DNA from: an uncultured Succinivibrionaceae bacterium
Lineage (GTDB): Bacteria; Pseudomonadota; Gammaproteobacteria; Enterobacterales; Succinivibrionaceae
Assembly (NCBI GenBank): GCA_944389865.1
Contig: CALXNX010000001.1
Span: 1 to 64,000 of the forward strand
Reading direction: 5' to 3'
DNA: 64,000 nt
Of the stretch, positions 36,340-45,130 are shown piece after piece (within the stretch, counting starts at the first letter, position 1; every line of letters begins with the position of its first letter). A model generated the notes under the pieces. That model was given only the letters and a program-made list of their open reading frames with translations, did no database searches and was not told the origin of the DNA. A program made the position numbers and the translations under genes.

Positions 36340-38964
36340 ATGGCTGCTGCATTTAAGGCCCAGAAAAGAAGCGATTATAAAGCCCCGGATTTTACGGCGC
36401 TCGATACTGAGCTGACCTTTGATTTAGCTGATGAATACACGCAGGTGCACTGCGTTACTCACTATAAGCGCCTGACGGCCGATCGCCGCGCTCCGCTGCG
36501 CCTTGACGGCGATGAGCTGGAGCTTATCGACGTGCAGTTAAACGGCCGCTCCTGCGTCAGCCGCGTCGAGGACGATACTCTCATTATTGACAATGTGCCG
36601 GATGAATTTGAACTTGCCGTCGATACCGTGATCGCCCCGGCCTCCAACAGCGCCTTAATGGGGCTGTACAAATCCGGCAGCACCTACTGCACGCAGTGCG
36701 AGCCGCAGGGCTTTCGCCGCATTACTTATTTCCTTGATCGTCCGGATGTGCTGTGCCGCTATAAGGTCACCATCATTGCCCCCGAGTACGGCTGCCCGGT
36801 GCTCCTGTCCAACGGCAATTTAATCTCTGAAGGGATGAAGAACGGACGGCGCTATGCAGTGTGGGACGATCCGTTTCCCAAGCCTTCCTATCTCTTTGCC
36901 TTAGTGGCAGGCTCCTTTGATATCCTCAAGGACGTCTTTAAGACCAAATCCGGCCGCGAGGTCTCCGTGGAGCTCTATGTCGATCGCGGCGCCTGTGAGC
37001 GCGGCCGCTGGGCCCTGAACTGCATCAAGCAGGCCATGGCCTGGGATGAACAGCGCTTTAATTTAGAATACGATCTCGACAACTTCAAGGTAGTGGCGGT
37101 CGATTTCTTCAATCAGGGCGCCATGGAGAATAAGTCCTTAAACATCTTTAATTCCATCTATGTGCTGACCAGTCCCGAGACCGGCACGGACAGTGATTTC
37201 TATCATGTGCAGAGTGTGATCGGCCATGAGTACTTCCACAATTGGACCGGCGATCGTGTCACCCTGCGCGATTGGTTCCAGCTGTCCTTAAAGGAAAGTC
37301 TGACCACTTTCCGCGATCAGGAATTTTCCTCGGATGTCGCTTCCCGCGCCCTGACCCGCCTGCAGGCAGTCGAGGTGATCCGCTCGGCGCAGTTTGCTGA
37401 GGATGCAGGTCCGATGTCCCATCCGGTGCGTCCGGAGGAGGTGATGGAGATGAATAATTTCTACTCCGTGACCATCTACGACAAGGGCGCGGAAGTGATC
37501 CGCATGATCCACACCTTAATCGGCGAGCATAAGTTTGCGCAGGGCCTGTCGCTGTACCTCAGCCGCTTTGACGGCAAGGCCGCGACTATCGATGATTTCA
37601 TCGCCTGCATGGCCGAGGCCTCCGGCCGCGACTTCACGCAGTTTATGCGCTGGTACACCCAGGACGGCTCTCCTGAGCTGCAGGCTGACTGGACGTGCGG
37701 GGACGGCAGGCTTACCCTCACCTTAAAGCAGGAGACTAAGCCTACCCGCAAACAGCCTGAAAAGCTGCCCTTTGAAATTCCGGTGCGCCTGTCCTTCTTA
37801 AATCAGGCAGGTCAGACCGTAGTGCCTCCGGAGCTGGGCTACGCCGGCATGGCGGTGCTGACGGAAAAAGAGCAGAGCTTTACCTTTACCGTGCCTGCAG
37901 ATGCGCAGGTGCTGCCGGTACTGCTGCGCGATTTCTCAGCCCCGGTTAAGCTCCATGCCGCCTACAGCGAGGCTGATCTGCAGCGCCTTGCCGCCTGCTG
38001 CGATGATCCCTTCGTCAAAATGGACAGCACCCGCTCCTTAATTAAAGCTTATGCCGCAGCTCATCTGCAGGCGGCGGCTGCAGGCGAGCGCCTGCCTGAG
38101 CCGGCTGCGCTGATCGCCGCTTTCGCGCAGATGCTGGAGGACGCGGATCTGGATCCGCTCCTGCTGGCGCAGATGGTGGAGATCCCGCCGGTGCGCAGCA
38201 TGATGGAGTATTTCGATAAGATAAATTTAGACGGTCTCCATGCGCTGCAGCGCCATTTAACTGAGCGCGTCGCGCTCGCGCTCTATCCGCGCTTTGTCGA
38301 GCTTTACACCGGAAAAGCCGGCCGGGGCGCATACCGCTATACCCTGGAAGAGGCCGGACGGCGTGCAGTCCGCAATCTGGCCTTAAAGATGCAGGCAGCG
38401 GCTTTAAAGGCCCAGGGCAAAGCGGAGGAGGCCTCTGCTTTAGCGCAGCGGCATTATGATGCGGCCGATAACTTAACTGACAGATTAGCCGCACTCTATA
38501 CCGCAGTGCACCAGGAATTAGCCTGCGCGCCGCAGCTTTTGTCCGTGTTTGCTGAGCACAGTAATGACGACGCTTTGGTCTATGATCATTATTTTCGCGT
38601 CCAGGCCACCGCGCCGCTTGAGGGGACGGTCTACAATGTGCGCAAGCTGATGCGCGATCCGCACTTTGCGCTGACCAACCCCAACCGCGTGCGCGCCCTG
38701 ATCGGCGCCCTGGTGCAGAGCAATCCGGTGTGCTTCCATCAGCTCGACGGCACCGGCTATGTACTCTTAGAGGACGCCGTACGCGAGCTTAATACCGTCA
38801 ATGAGCAGATGGCAGCCAAGCTTTTAACCCCGCTGCTCAATTTCACGCGTCTTGACGCCAAGCGTCAGGAGCTCGCCCGCGAGTGCCTGCTGCATATCAA
38901 GGCCCTGCCGGAGCTGTCGCGCTCAGTGTTTGAGAAAGTGCAGGCGGCTTTAGGGGAGGAATAA
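36340..38964 (+). CDS. pepN: Aminopeptidase N
   Basis: M1-family zinc aminopeptidase with broad specificity, cytoplasmic. It has 874 residues from the ATG at 36340, after AAGGAAG; the upstream frame from 36277 is not supported. GAMEN (in FNQGAMENKSL) and the zinc site HEYFHNWTGD with the distal Glu in LKESLT are intact. The long C-terminal helical half is present. It leads a pepN-DUF2835-pyrD cluster. Confidence 0.97.
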   Translation: MAAAFKAQKRSDYKAPDFTALDTELTFDLADEYTQVHCVTHYKRLTADRRAPLRLDGDELELIDVQLNGRSCVSRVEDDTLIIDNVPDEFELAVDTVIAPASNSALMGLYKSGSTYCTQCEPQGFRRITYFLDRPDVLCRYKVTIIAPEYGCPVLLSNGNLISEGMKNGRRYAVWDDPFPKPSYLFALVAGSFDILKDVFKTKSGREVSVELYVDRGACERGRWALNCIKQAMAWDEQRFNLEYDLDNFKVVAVDFFNQGAMENKSLNIFNSIYVLTSPETGTDSDFYHVQSVIGHEYFHNWTGDRVTLRDWFQLSLKESLTTFRDQEFSSDVASRALTRLQAVEVIRSAQFAEDAGPMSHPVRPEEVMEMNNFYSVTIYDKGAEVIRMIHTLIGEHKFAQGLSLYLSRFDGKAATIDDFIACMAEASGRDFTQFMRWYTQDGSPELQADWTCGDGRLTLTLKQETKPTRKQPEKLPFEIPVRLSFLNQAGQTVVPPELGYAGMAVLTEKEQSFTFTVPADAQVLPVLLRDFSAPVKLHAAYSEADLQRLAACCDDPFVKMDSTRSLIKAYAAAHLQAAAAGERLPEPAALIAAFAQMLEDADLDPLLLAQMVEIPPVRSMMEYFDKINLDGLHALQRHLTERVALALYPRFVELYTGKAGRGAYRYTLEEAGRRAVRNLALKMQAAALKAQGKAEEASALAQRHYDAADNLTDRLAALYTAVHQELACAPQLLSVFAEHSNDDALVYDHYFRVQATAPLEGTVYNVRKLMRDPHFALTNPNRVRALIGALVQSNPVCFHQLDGTGYVLLEDAVRELNTVNEQMAAKLLTPLLNFTRLDAKRQELARECLLHIKALPELSRSVFEKVQAALGEE

Positions 38965-38967
38965 GCC

Positions 38968-39198
38968 ATGTATGGACAGCGCCGCTTCCATTTTTATCTG
39001 TCCATTCCGCCCGAGGAAATGCTGCGCTATTACCGCGGCGAGGCGCAGCAGGTCCTGGTGCACACGCAGGAGGGGCTGTCCGTGGAGCTTGCGGCAGCTC
39101 ATTTGCGGCCGTTTATCACCTCAAGCGGGATCAGCGGCCATTTTGAGCTGATTGTCAGCTCGCAGAATAAATTTATTGCCTTAAATAAGCTGAGTTAG
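38968..39198 (+). CDS. DUF2835 family small protein
   Basis: Short protein of unknown function found next to pepN or pyrD in many gammaproteobacteria. It has 76 residues. The pattern FHFYLSIPPEEMLRYYRGEAQ and the ending SGHFELIVSSQNKFIALNKL match the family as remembered. It starts three bases after pepN and ends eight bases before pyrD, so it is translated as part of the same operon. Confidence 0.8.
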   Translation: MYGQRRFHFYLSIPPEEMLRYYRGEAQQVLVHTQEGLSVELAAAHLRPFITSSGISGHFELIVSSQNKFIALNKLS

Positions 39199-39206
39199 GA
39201 GCATCT

Positions 39207-40232
39207 ATGTCCCTGTATGCGCTGTATCCGTCCTTGGTAAAGCCTCTGATTTTCCTGCTGGAGCCTGAGCAGGCGCACCATTTCACCATTAAATTAGGCC
39301 GGATCTTAGGCACAAAGCCTCTGCTTTCGCTCTTTGGTCAAAAGGTGGAGCCGCGGCCTGTAGAAGTGATGGGCCTCAAGTTTAAAAATCCCCTGGGACT
39401 GGCGGCCGGCATGGATAAGAACGGCGAGGCCATAGATTATTTAGGCGCTTTAGGTTTTGGGCATTTGGAGCTGGGCACGGTAACCCCCAAGCCTCAGCCG
39501 GGCAACCCGCAGCCGCGCATGTTCCGCATCAAGGCCGCCCGCGGTCTTATCAACCGCATGGGCTTTAATAATCTAGGCGTAGATTTTCTGGTGCAGAATC
39601 TGTTAAAGCGCAGCTATGACGGCATCATCGGCGTCTCAATCGGCAAGAATGAAGCTACGCCTTTGGAAAAGGCCTTAGATGACTATTTAATCTGCCTTGG
39701 CAAAGTCTATGCGCACTGCGATTACGTCGCCGTCAACGTCTCCTGTCCCAATACCCCGGGCCTGACCGCGCTGCAGGAGGCCGAGCCCATGGAGCATCTG
39801 ATCTCCGGCATTAAACAGGAGCAGTTAAAGCTTGCCGCCTCCACCCATCGCTATGTGCCCCTGGTGGTGAAAATTGCGCCGGATCTGACCAAGCCGCAGC
39901 TGCAGGCTCTGTGTGAGATCTGCCTGAAGCATCAGATTGACGGCATTACCTGTACCAATACCACGGTGCGCCGCGATATGATTTCCGGCATGGAGCATGC
40001 CTCGGAGTGGGGCGGGCTGTCCGGCCAGCCCCTTAAGGCGCTGAGCACGCAGGTGCTGCAGCAGGTGCACGAGATGGTCGGCGATAAGATCCCTCTTATC
40101 GGCGTCGGTGGCATCGACGGGCCGGTAGCCGCCCGCGAGAAGCTGGCCGCCGGAGCGCAGCTCCTGCAGCTGTACAGCTCCTTTGTCTATCAGGGGCCGC
40201 AGGTTATCCAGCAGGTAGTCGAAAACCTCTAA
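39207..40232 (+). CDS. pyrD: Dihydroorotate dehydrogenase, class-2-like with Cys at the catalytic position
   Basis: Oxidises dihydroorotate to orotate. It has 341 residues. The N-terminal membrane-associating helices (LYALYPSLVKPLIFLLEPE) are those of class-2, quinone-linked enzymes. FMN and substrate segments (AAGMDKNGEAIDYL, VGGIDGPVAAREKLAAGA) fit. At the loop that carries catalytic Ser175 in E. coli (NISSPNTPGL) this protein has NVSCPNTPGL, so Cys stands in the base position (codon 39744-39746, residue 180). Class-1 enzymes use Cys there. The gene follows DUF2835 by eight bases. Confidence 0.94.
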   Translation: MSLYALYPSLVKPLIFLLEPEQAHHFTIKLGRILGTKPLLSLFGQKVEPRPVEVMGLKFKNPLGLAAGMDKNGEAIDYLGALGFGHLELGTVTPKPQPGNPQPRMFRIKAARGLINRMGFNNLGVDFLVQNLLKRSYDGIIGVSIGKNEATPLEKALDDYLICLGKVYAHCDYVAVNVSCPNTPGLTALQEAEPMEHLISGIKQEQLKLAASTHRYVPLVVKIAPDLTKPQLQALCEICLKHQIDGITCTNTTVRRDMISGMEHASEWGGLSGQPLKALSTQVLQQVHEMVGDKIPLIGVGGIDGPVAAREKLAAGAQLLQLYSSFVYQGPQVIQQVVENL

Positions 40233-40330
40233 GCGTAGGCGCCTCTGCCTTAAAGCGGCGGGACTGGTTATATTTTTGCGCATGAGCATGTATACTGCGC
40301 CTTTGGAACAAATTCTAAAGGAGTTGCAAA

Positions 40331-41647
40331 ATGCCAAGCCCGCTTCTGTCTTACCCGAACGTAGGCCGACAGCTGCCGCTGCATCTGCTTTTTATTTTCA
40401 TTCTGTCCTTACTGCTGCTTATTCCCAAGATATTTTTTGATCTGGTGCTGGAGGATCGGCAGCTCCTGCAGTACAGCGCTGTAGAATCCATTACTGCCGC
40501 CTGGTCGCCCGATCAGGCCATAGCGCCGCCGGTGCTGATCTTTGCCGGCATGCGGCACAGCACCAATGATGAGGGCAAGCTGGTCACTGAGAACGTGCCG
40601 CTGTATCTGCTGCCGGATGAAACAGCCGTGCAGGCGGAGCTGCAGGGGCAGGAGCGGCAGCGCGGGATCTATCACGCCACGCTCTACAGCGCTGAGATCA
40701 CGCTTACAGGCAAGTTTGACTTAAGCAGGCTGCGCGAGGGGCTGAGAGATCCGGCCATGTCCGGGATTGAGCTCATCTCGCTGTCCCCGCTTATGGCTTT
40801 TCCGCTGCGCGAGGCAGCCGGCATCGCCGAGGTGCATGAGCTGATCATTAACGGCATGGCCGTGAAGCCGCAGCCGGGGCAGCCGCTGTACGGGGATGGA
40901 CGCTATGACAGCTTTGCCGCAGCGCTGCCGCAGAGCGCATACGAGGATGAGCTGAGCTTCAGCTGCCGCTATACGCTGCGCGGATCGCTTAATTTTGCCC
41001 TGCAGATGCTGGGCTCCAATTTTAAGGCTGAGATCAGCGGTACCGCATTGACCCCGAGCTTTTACGGGCGCTTCCTGCCCGGTAAGAGCAGTACCGCAGG
41101 CCCGGATTTCCATGCCTCCTACAGTGTAACGAGTCTGGCATCGGGCTATGCCGCCCTTTATGCTGACAGCCTGCCCAATAAGACTGACGTGAGCGTCAGC
41201 ATACAGCAGGAGCGGCAGCATTACGGCTATATCGAGCGGCTGTCCAAGTACGCGCTGTTCTTTATCGCGCTGACCTTTGTCACGGTTTTGGCCTTTGAAT
41301 TGGCCTTAGGCACTCTGGTAAGCCTGGTGCAGTATGCGGTCACCGGCGGCGGCATCATAGTATTCTATATTGTCCTGCTGGCTTTCAGCGAGCACTGCAG
41401 CTTTCCTATAGCCTACACGGTAGGCGCGCTGAGCCTGAGCATCATGACCGGCCTTTATATGAAGGCCGTCTTCAGAAGCTGGAAGTGCGGAGGGGCAGTA
41501 CTTACGATTATGCTGGCGCTCTATCTCATTCTCTACGCTATCGTTAACGCCGAAAATTACGCGCTGCTGATCGGGTCCTGCCTGTTAACCGTCATGCTGG
41601 GCGTAATTATGTTTTTAACCCGCAGACTCAATCAAAAGACCGCTTAA
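40331..41647 (+). CDS. creD: CreD-like inner-membrane protein
   Basis: Inner-membrane protein whose E. coli homologue belongs to the CreBC regulon; its biochemical role is unknown. It has 438 residues: an N-terminal helix (about 18-37), a large periplasmic domain (about 40-300) and a cluster of five or so C-terminal helices (about 310-432). The family features GIYHATLYSAEITLTGKF and GSNFKAEISG are present. AAAGGAG precedes the start. No creB or creC is adjacent. It sits between pyrD and zapC, which are neighbours in E. coli. Confidence 0.85.
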   Translation: MPSPLLSYPNVGRQLPLHLLFIFILSLLLLIPKIFFDLVLEDRQLLQYSAVESITAAWSPDQAIAPPVLIFAGMRHSTNDEGKLVTENVPLYLLPDETAVQAELQGQERQRGIYHATLYSAEITLTGKFDLSRLREGLRDPAMSGIELISLSPLMAFPLREAAGIAEVHELIINGMAVKPQPGQPLYGDGRYDSFAAALPQSAYEDELSFSCRYTLRGSLNFALQMLGSNFKAEISGTALTPSFYGRFLPGKSSTAGPDFHASYSVTSLASGYAALYADSLPNKTDVSVSIQQERQHYGYIERLSKYALFFIALTFVTVLAFELALGTLVSLVQYAVTGGGIIVFYIVLLAFSEHCSFPIAYTVGALSLSIMTGLYMKAVFRSWKCGGAVLTIMLALYLILYAIVNAENYALLIGSCLLTVMLGVIMFLTRRLNQKTA

Positions 41648-42302
41648 TTGAGCGCGTCTATGCGGCCGGCAATGAAATCAGCCGGCCGCAGCCTCCCGCC
41701 TTAATCAAATAAAGTTCACAGCTGCTGCCTGCAGTAAGCGCTCATACGCGCTGACAGGAGCAGCCCTCGTCCAGAACCTGTCAGCAGGGTGAATAGTAAT
41801 GCACCGCTGCAGGGGACAGTAATCAGGCAGGGCACAGTACGGCAGGCGGCAGGAGTGACAGACGTAAGTGAGCAGCTATCAGACAGATCAGCAGGATAGG
41901 GACAGCATAGGAGGGCAGCGCTGTTAAAAGCCTTTGCTGATATTACTGTGCTGATCAAAGGTCATGTTGAGTAATAGTTCATTTGAGGGAGTCAGGCTGG
42001 GGCAGTATGATAGGGCTGATTACTGTAAGAAAAGTAAAGCAGGGCGCAGCGGCGGGGATGAGAGGAGAAAGGCGGCATACATAATAAGCAGCTTCCAGTG
42101 CACAATAGGAAATTGACTGCTCCATGATGAAGCAGATAATAGGGATCAGAGTTTAAAAATTGATTTTTTGTACGCTGTCGAGATATTAATAGCTAAAATC
42201 TGCCTAAGCTCACAAAATTTCAGCAGCTAAGCTTAGACTTTCAAAATTGATTTGTATAGAATAGAAACATGAAAGTAATTTTCAAGAATAAGGATTAACA
42301 CC
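41648..42302. other. Non-coding stretch between creD and zapC
   Basis: 655 bases without a supportable gene. From about 41740 to 42080 the plus strand is purine-rich with many CAGG/GGCAG words. An 80-codon minus-strand frame there (41716-41958) is Cys/Ser/Pro-rich and looks like translated non-coding DNA. From 42110 the DNA becomes AT-rich and should hold the zapC promoter. Confidence 0.5.
42237..42276 (+). promoter_or_regulatory. Probable zapC control region with inverted ACTTTCA/TGAAAGT pair
   Basis: ACTTTCA (42237-42243) and TGAAAGT (42270-42276) face each other across TTGATTTGTATAGAAT, which holds -35-like (TTGATT) and -10-like (TAGAAT) words at short spacing. The same heptamer recurs several times in the gene-free DNA after zapC. 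Confidence 0.4.
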
Positions 42303-42872
42303 GTGAAATTTACACCCGGCAATGAATGGTCCTGGGGCTACAGCGCGCAGAAGGATGAAAACGCAGCTCTGATCCTCAATATCAGCGATGATGAAGGTAA
42401 GCGCTATGTGTTTACCACGCATTATACGACCGCTGATTTGCGGACCTTTCCGCAGCCGGGGCAGGCTTTCTGCATTGAAGACGCAGCGCTGCTGACTGAC
42501 TTTCAGGAAGGTTTATATGCCATTAAGGTGGTGCAGGATGAAATCTGCCTGCCCTTGGCCTTAAATGCCTTAGCCTGTGCGCGCTTCGTGAAGCTGCCGC
42601 GCCCGTGCGGCCGGATGTTCCTGCCTTTTGGCGGCGGTTCTGCCATTATCCGCGGCCAAGTGGTTTCTCTCTATACCAAGGACGGCGGCGTGGGCGATTT
42701 CATGATCTTGGATGACGAGCCCGACGGGGACGTCTATCGCGTTATGCTGTTAAATCCGGAATGGGATCTGGGCAGCGTAGTGCTGCGGTCCGGGGCCATG
42801 ATCCGCGTGCCGTTAAGCTGCATCTGCGCTTATCGCTCCATCAGCTTAAGCAGGAGCGCCCGTTACGCTTAA
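42303..42872 (+). CDS. zapC: Cell division protein ZapC
   Basis: Stabilises FtsZ filaments at the division ring. It has 189 residues and starts with GTG at 42303, with AAGGA seven bases upstream. Matches to E. coli ZapC are moderate but ordered: N-terminal NEWSWGY for DNWRWYY, AFCIEDAALLTDFQE for GFCVDDAALYFSFEE, and LALNALACARFVK for LVLNALVAIRYLK. In E. coli zapC lies next to pyrD; here creD separates them. Confidence 0.82.
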   Translation: MKFTPGNEWSWGYSAQKDENAALILNISDDEGKRYVFTTHYTTADLRTFPQPGQAFCIEDAALLTDFQEGLYAIKVVQDEICLPLALNALACARFVKLPRPCGRMFLPFGGGSAIIRGQVVSLYTKDGGVGDFMILDDEPDGDVYRVMLLNPEWDLGSVVLRSGAMIRVPLSCICAYRSISLSRSARYA

Positions 42873-42928
42873 AGGTTTCTTTCTCTCCTAAGTTGCTGTA
42901 GTTCTTAACTTTAAGTTAAGACTTTTCA

Positions 42929-42965
42929 CCCCTCAGGCTGCTCCATCCATGAGGGGATTTTTTTT
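42929..42965 (+). terminator. Rho-independent terminator of zapC
   Basis: Perfect 7-bp stem CCCCTCA/TGAGGGG with a 14-base loop, followed by ATTTTTTTT. A second palindrome, CTTAAC...GTTAAG, lies just upstream at 42904-42920. Confidence 0.85.
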
Positions 42966-43606
42966 GCCCTGAAAGGGCTGGAAAGCCGCCGCAGAAGCGT
43001 CTATGCGATTAAGTCAGGGGCCATCCATAAAGTAATCAATCCTGAAAAATACAAGATTAGTCTGCATCAAGCAGAGAAGCCCGCCGCACGCAGCGGTGAG
43101 CTGCTGATCCGATTACCGCAGTACTGGTAAGTAAGATAGGCCGCTGTACGATGCATAACGCGCAAGGCAGCAGTAATGCCGGCAGCAGCGTAAAAGAGGC
43201 CGATCCCTTTGCCTGCGGCGTGAGAGATGAGCTTCATGCAGATTAGCGCGCCGATCATACGGGAAAGCAGCGATTAGATCTAAGTACTGCCGATGGGCAG
43301 GCAGGACGGCTCTTTAGGCATGATTTTTCAAAATGTGAAAGTTAAGGTTTGCGGCTTTTTAAGCGGTGCTGCCAGGGATCTGAAAATCTGAAAGTTCAGT
43401 TTTACTTTGTATTCAAAGTGAAAGTCTGGATCTATAAATCTATATAAGTTAATATGAAATAGCAATATTCAGCTTGTACAAGCGGTTTTAAAGGAAAAGT
43501 AAGTGCTGGCGAATTGAAATATATAAAACGCTATAAAACCATTGATTAAAAATGTTTGAAAATATAGACCGGCGTTTTTCACTTATTTTCAAAAATGAAA
43601 GAAAGA

Positions 43607-43629
43607 TTTTGAAAGTCCGACTTTCAAAA
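43607..43629. promoter_or_regulatory. Perfect inverted repeat TTTTGAAAGT / ACTTTCAAAA
   Basis: Ten-base perfect arms with a CCG centre. It contains the TGAAAGT heptamer in both orientations. Related pieces lie at 43326-43342 (TTTCA...TGAAAGT), 43388-43399 (CTGAAAGTTCAG) and 43404-43425 (ACTTTG...CAAAGTGAAAGT). It may be an operator cluster or a processed hairpin. Confidence 0.5.
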
Positions 43630-44519
43630 GCGCTTGGATCTTGAAAATTCAGCCGCCGCCCTGAGGATTACTTAAAACAGAGCTAACTAATCCGCAAATT
43701 TAGATTCTTTCGATAGATGTAATAAGAATGAAAAATCGAACTATTATGCTCTAATTTTATATGCAGTTCTAAATAAATCTGATGGCGGCAAGAAATGTGG
43801 TTTACTAATATTATTTAATACAAAATCGTTTAAAACATCTCTCTTTTACATACTTAACAATTAATGTTATATTTTTAATCTTATCTATTATCTTGAATTT
43901 TGCGTTTTAATCTTTATAAAACACGGTGCCTGCTATGTGTAATATAAGTTTAGTGATGTACTTATATTTAATATCTATCTAAATTTGTCTCTTTGTAATT
44001 ATTAAAAATTAAAGTACACCGTTGTCCTCTATTCCTTAAGCAGATCCATGTGTTTATTTTCACTTTCACGCTGTAAATATTTCCGCTCCATTTTTCACCT
44101 GGTGCATTTACTGTACTGCCTTTTTCTTCGCTTATCGCATTAATCCAAATCTTTGAACTTCACTGTTTATATCCCGCCTGCTGCCGCTGTTTACTGTTTT
44201 ATGCGCATCGTATGAGTCTCTGCTGCTTTACGCTTCCTGCTGCTTACCCTTTTCGTAATGCTCCCTGCCCGAGCGCTTTTATTACCTGCTTACTGCAGCA
44301 GCCTCGGCTGTCCCTGCTCTTCTGCATTGCTTTTGACTATGCCTCCTGCAGCACAGGGGCCTGCCGCATTGGGCTGCAGAGGTGCACTGCATGGTTTATC
44401 TGCTGCAGTCATCTCTTTTAGCTTACGACTCTTCTGAATTAACCTTTCACAGCCGCAGTAAAGACCTGTCAGCCGGCATTTGCTAAAATACGCGCAGCAG
44501 TTTTGGAGAAAGAAAAGGA

Positions 44520-44957
44520 ATGTGCGAACTCACTTCATTCGGTCCAGCCGTGCCCGAGCGCGAGCATATTGAACTGCCGGTAGCTTTAGAGGCTGTCGAG
44601 GCCGGCTTCCCGGCGCCTAACGGCGGCTATGTTGACGGCTCCTTAGATGTAAATGAGTTCTTAGTGGCCCATCCCGGCTCTACCTTTATTTACTGCGTTA
44701 ACGGACACTCGATGGAAGATGCCGGCATCCTGCCCGGCGATTATGTACTCGTAGATACCACGGTGCCGGTACAGGATGGCGATATCGTAGTAGCCTCGAT
44801 TGATAATGAGTACACCATCAAGGAGCTGCATTTAAAGCCGCATCCCCATTTTGTCGCCCGCAGTAAGGATTATCCGGATATTGAGCCTGGTGAGCTTTCC
44901 GAGGTCAGGATCGTCGGGACCGTAACCGGCGTGGTCCGCCGCTATCGGCATGCCTGA
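44520..44957 (+). CDS. umuD: UmuD-like translesion polymerase accessory protein
   Basis: S24 self-cleaving protein; UmuD' assists translesion synthesis by UmuC in E. coli. It has 145 residues. The cleavage site Ala-Gly lies in VEAGFPAPNGGYVDG, catalytic Ser in NGHSMEDAGI, and catalytic Lys in YTIKELHL, so all active parts are present. AAAGGA precedes the ATG. umuC is not adjacent; the next gene is dhaM. No LexA box of the CTGT-N8-ACAG type is visible upstream, so SOS control is not shown. The length and UmuD-like N-terminus argue against a LexA repressor. Confidence 0.88.
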   Translation: MCELTSFGPAVPEREHIELPVALEAVEAGFPAPNGGYVDGSLDVNEFLVAHPGSTFIYCVNGHSMEDAGILPGDYVLVDTTVPVQDGDIVVASIDNEYTIKELHLKPHPHFVARSKDYPDIEPGELSEVRIVGTVTGVVRRYRHA

Positions 44958-45130
44958 AAAAAGTGCAGCTCAAATACGCTGTCGCGTCCATTAACAGGCG
45001 CTGGGCAGGCATTTTTTGATGCACCTCGTTTTTTTTAAATAAAGTTGGCTCACACAGTGCGGGAGCGCTGGTTTACGGTTAAGATATAATCTTATAGATA
45101 GGGACTATTTGCTAGTAAGGAGTTTCACTC

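Larger units (their letters stand above)
42873..44519. other. AT-rich stretch with no supportable gene
   Basis: 1647 bases without a credible coding sequence. From about 42950 to 43070 there is a possible nitroreductase relic. Between 43320 and 43640 the heptamer TGAAAGT or its complement recurs, with several inverted repeats. From 43680 to 44040 the DNA is very AT-rich. From about 44040 to 44440 the plus strand is pyrimidine-rich. No DnaA boxes, iterons of constant spacing, tRNA or dif-like site could be confirmed. Confidence 0.6.

Noticed and set aside
41716-41958. 80-codon minus-strand frame rich in Cys, Ser and Pro
   Set aside because: Composition is that of translated non-coding DNA; no ribosome-binding site or family match.
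43067-43258. 63-codon hydrophobic minus-strand frame
   Set aside because: It could be a transporter fragment but is too short and without convincing motifs.
43925-43952. dif-like sequence beginning GGTGCC and containing TGTGTA
   Set aside because: The first five bases and the centre resemble the E. coli dif site, but the strongly conserved XerD half (TTATGTTAAAT) is not matched.
43320-44040. Possible replication origin in AT-rich DNA with repeats
   Set aside because: No DnaA boxes of the TTATCCACA type, no constant-length iterons and no dnaA, gidA or rep gene nearby.
44212-44421. 69-codon Cys/Leu-rich plus-strand frame before umuD
   Set aside because: No ribosome-binding site; the composition follows the pyrimidine-rich strand rather than a protein pattern.
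44440-44519. LexA box upstream of the umuD-like gene
   Set aside because: CTGTCAGCC near 44468 has no matching ACAG half at the right spacing.
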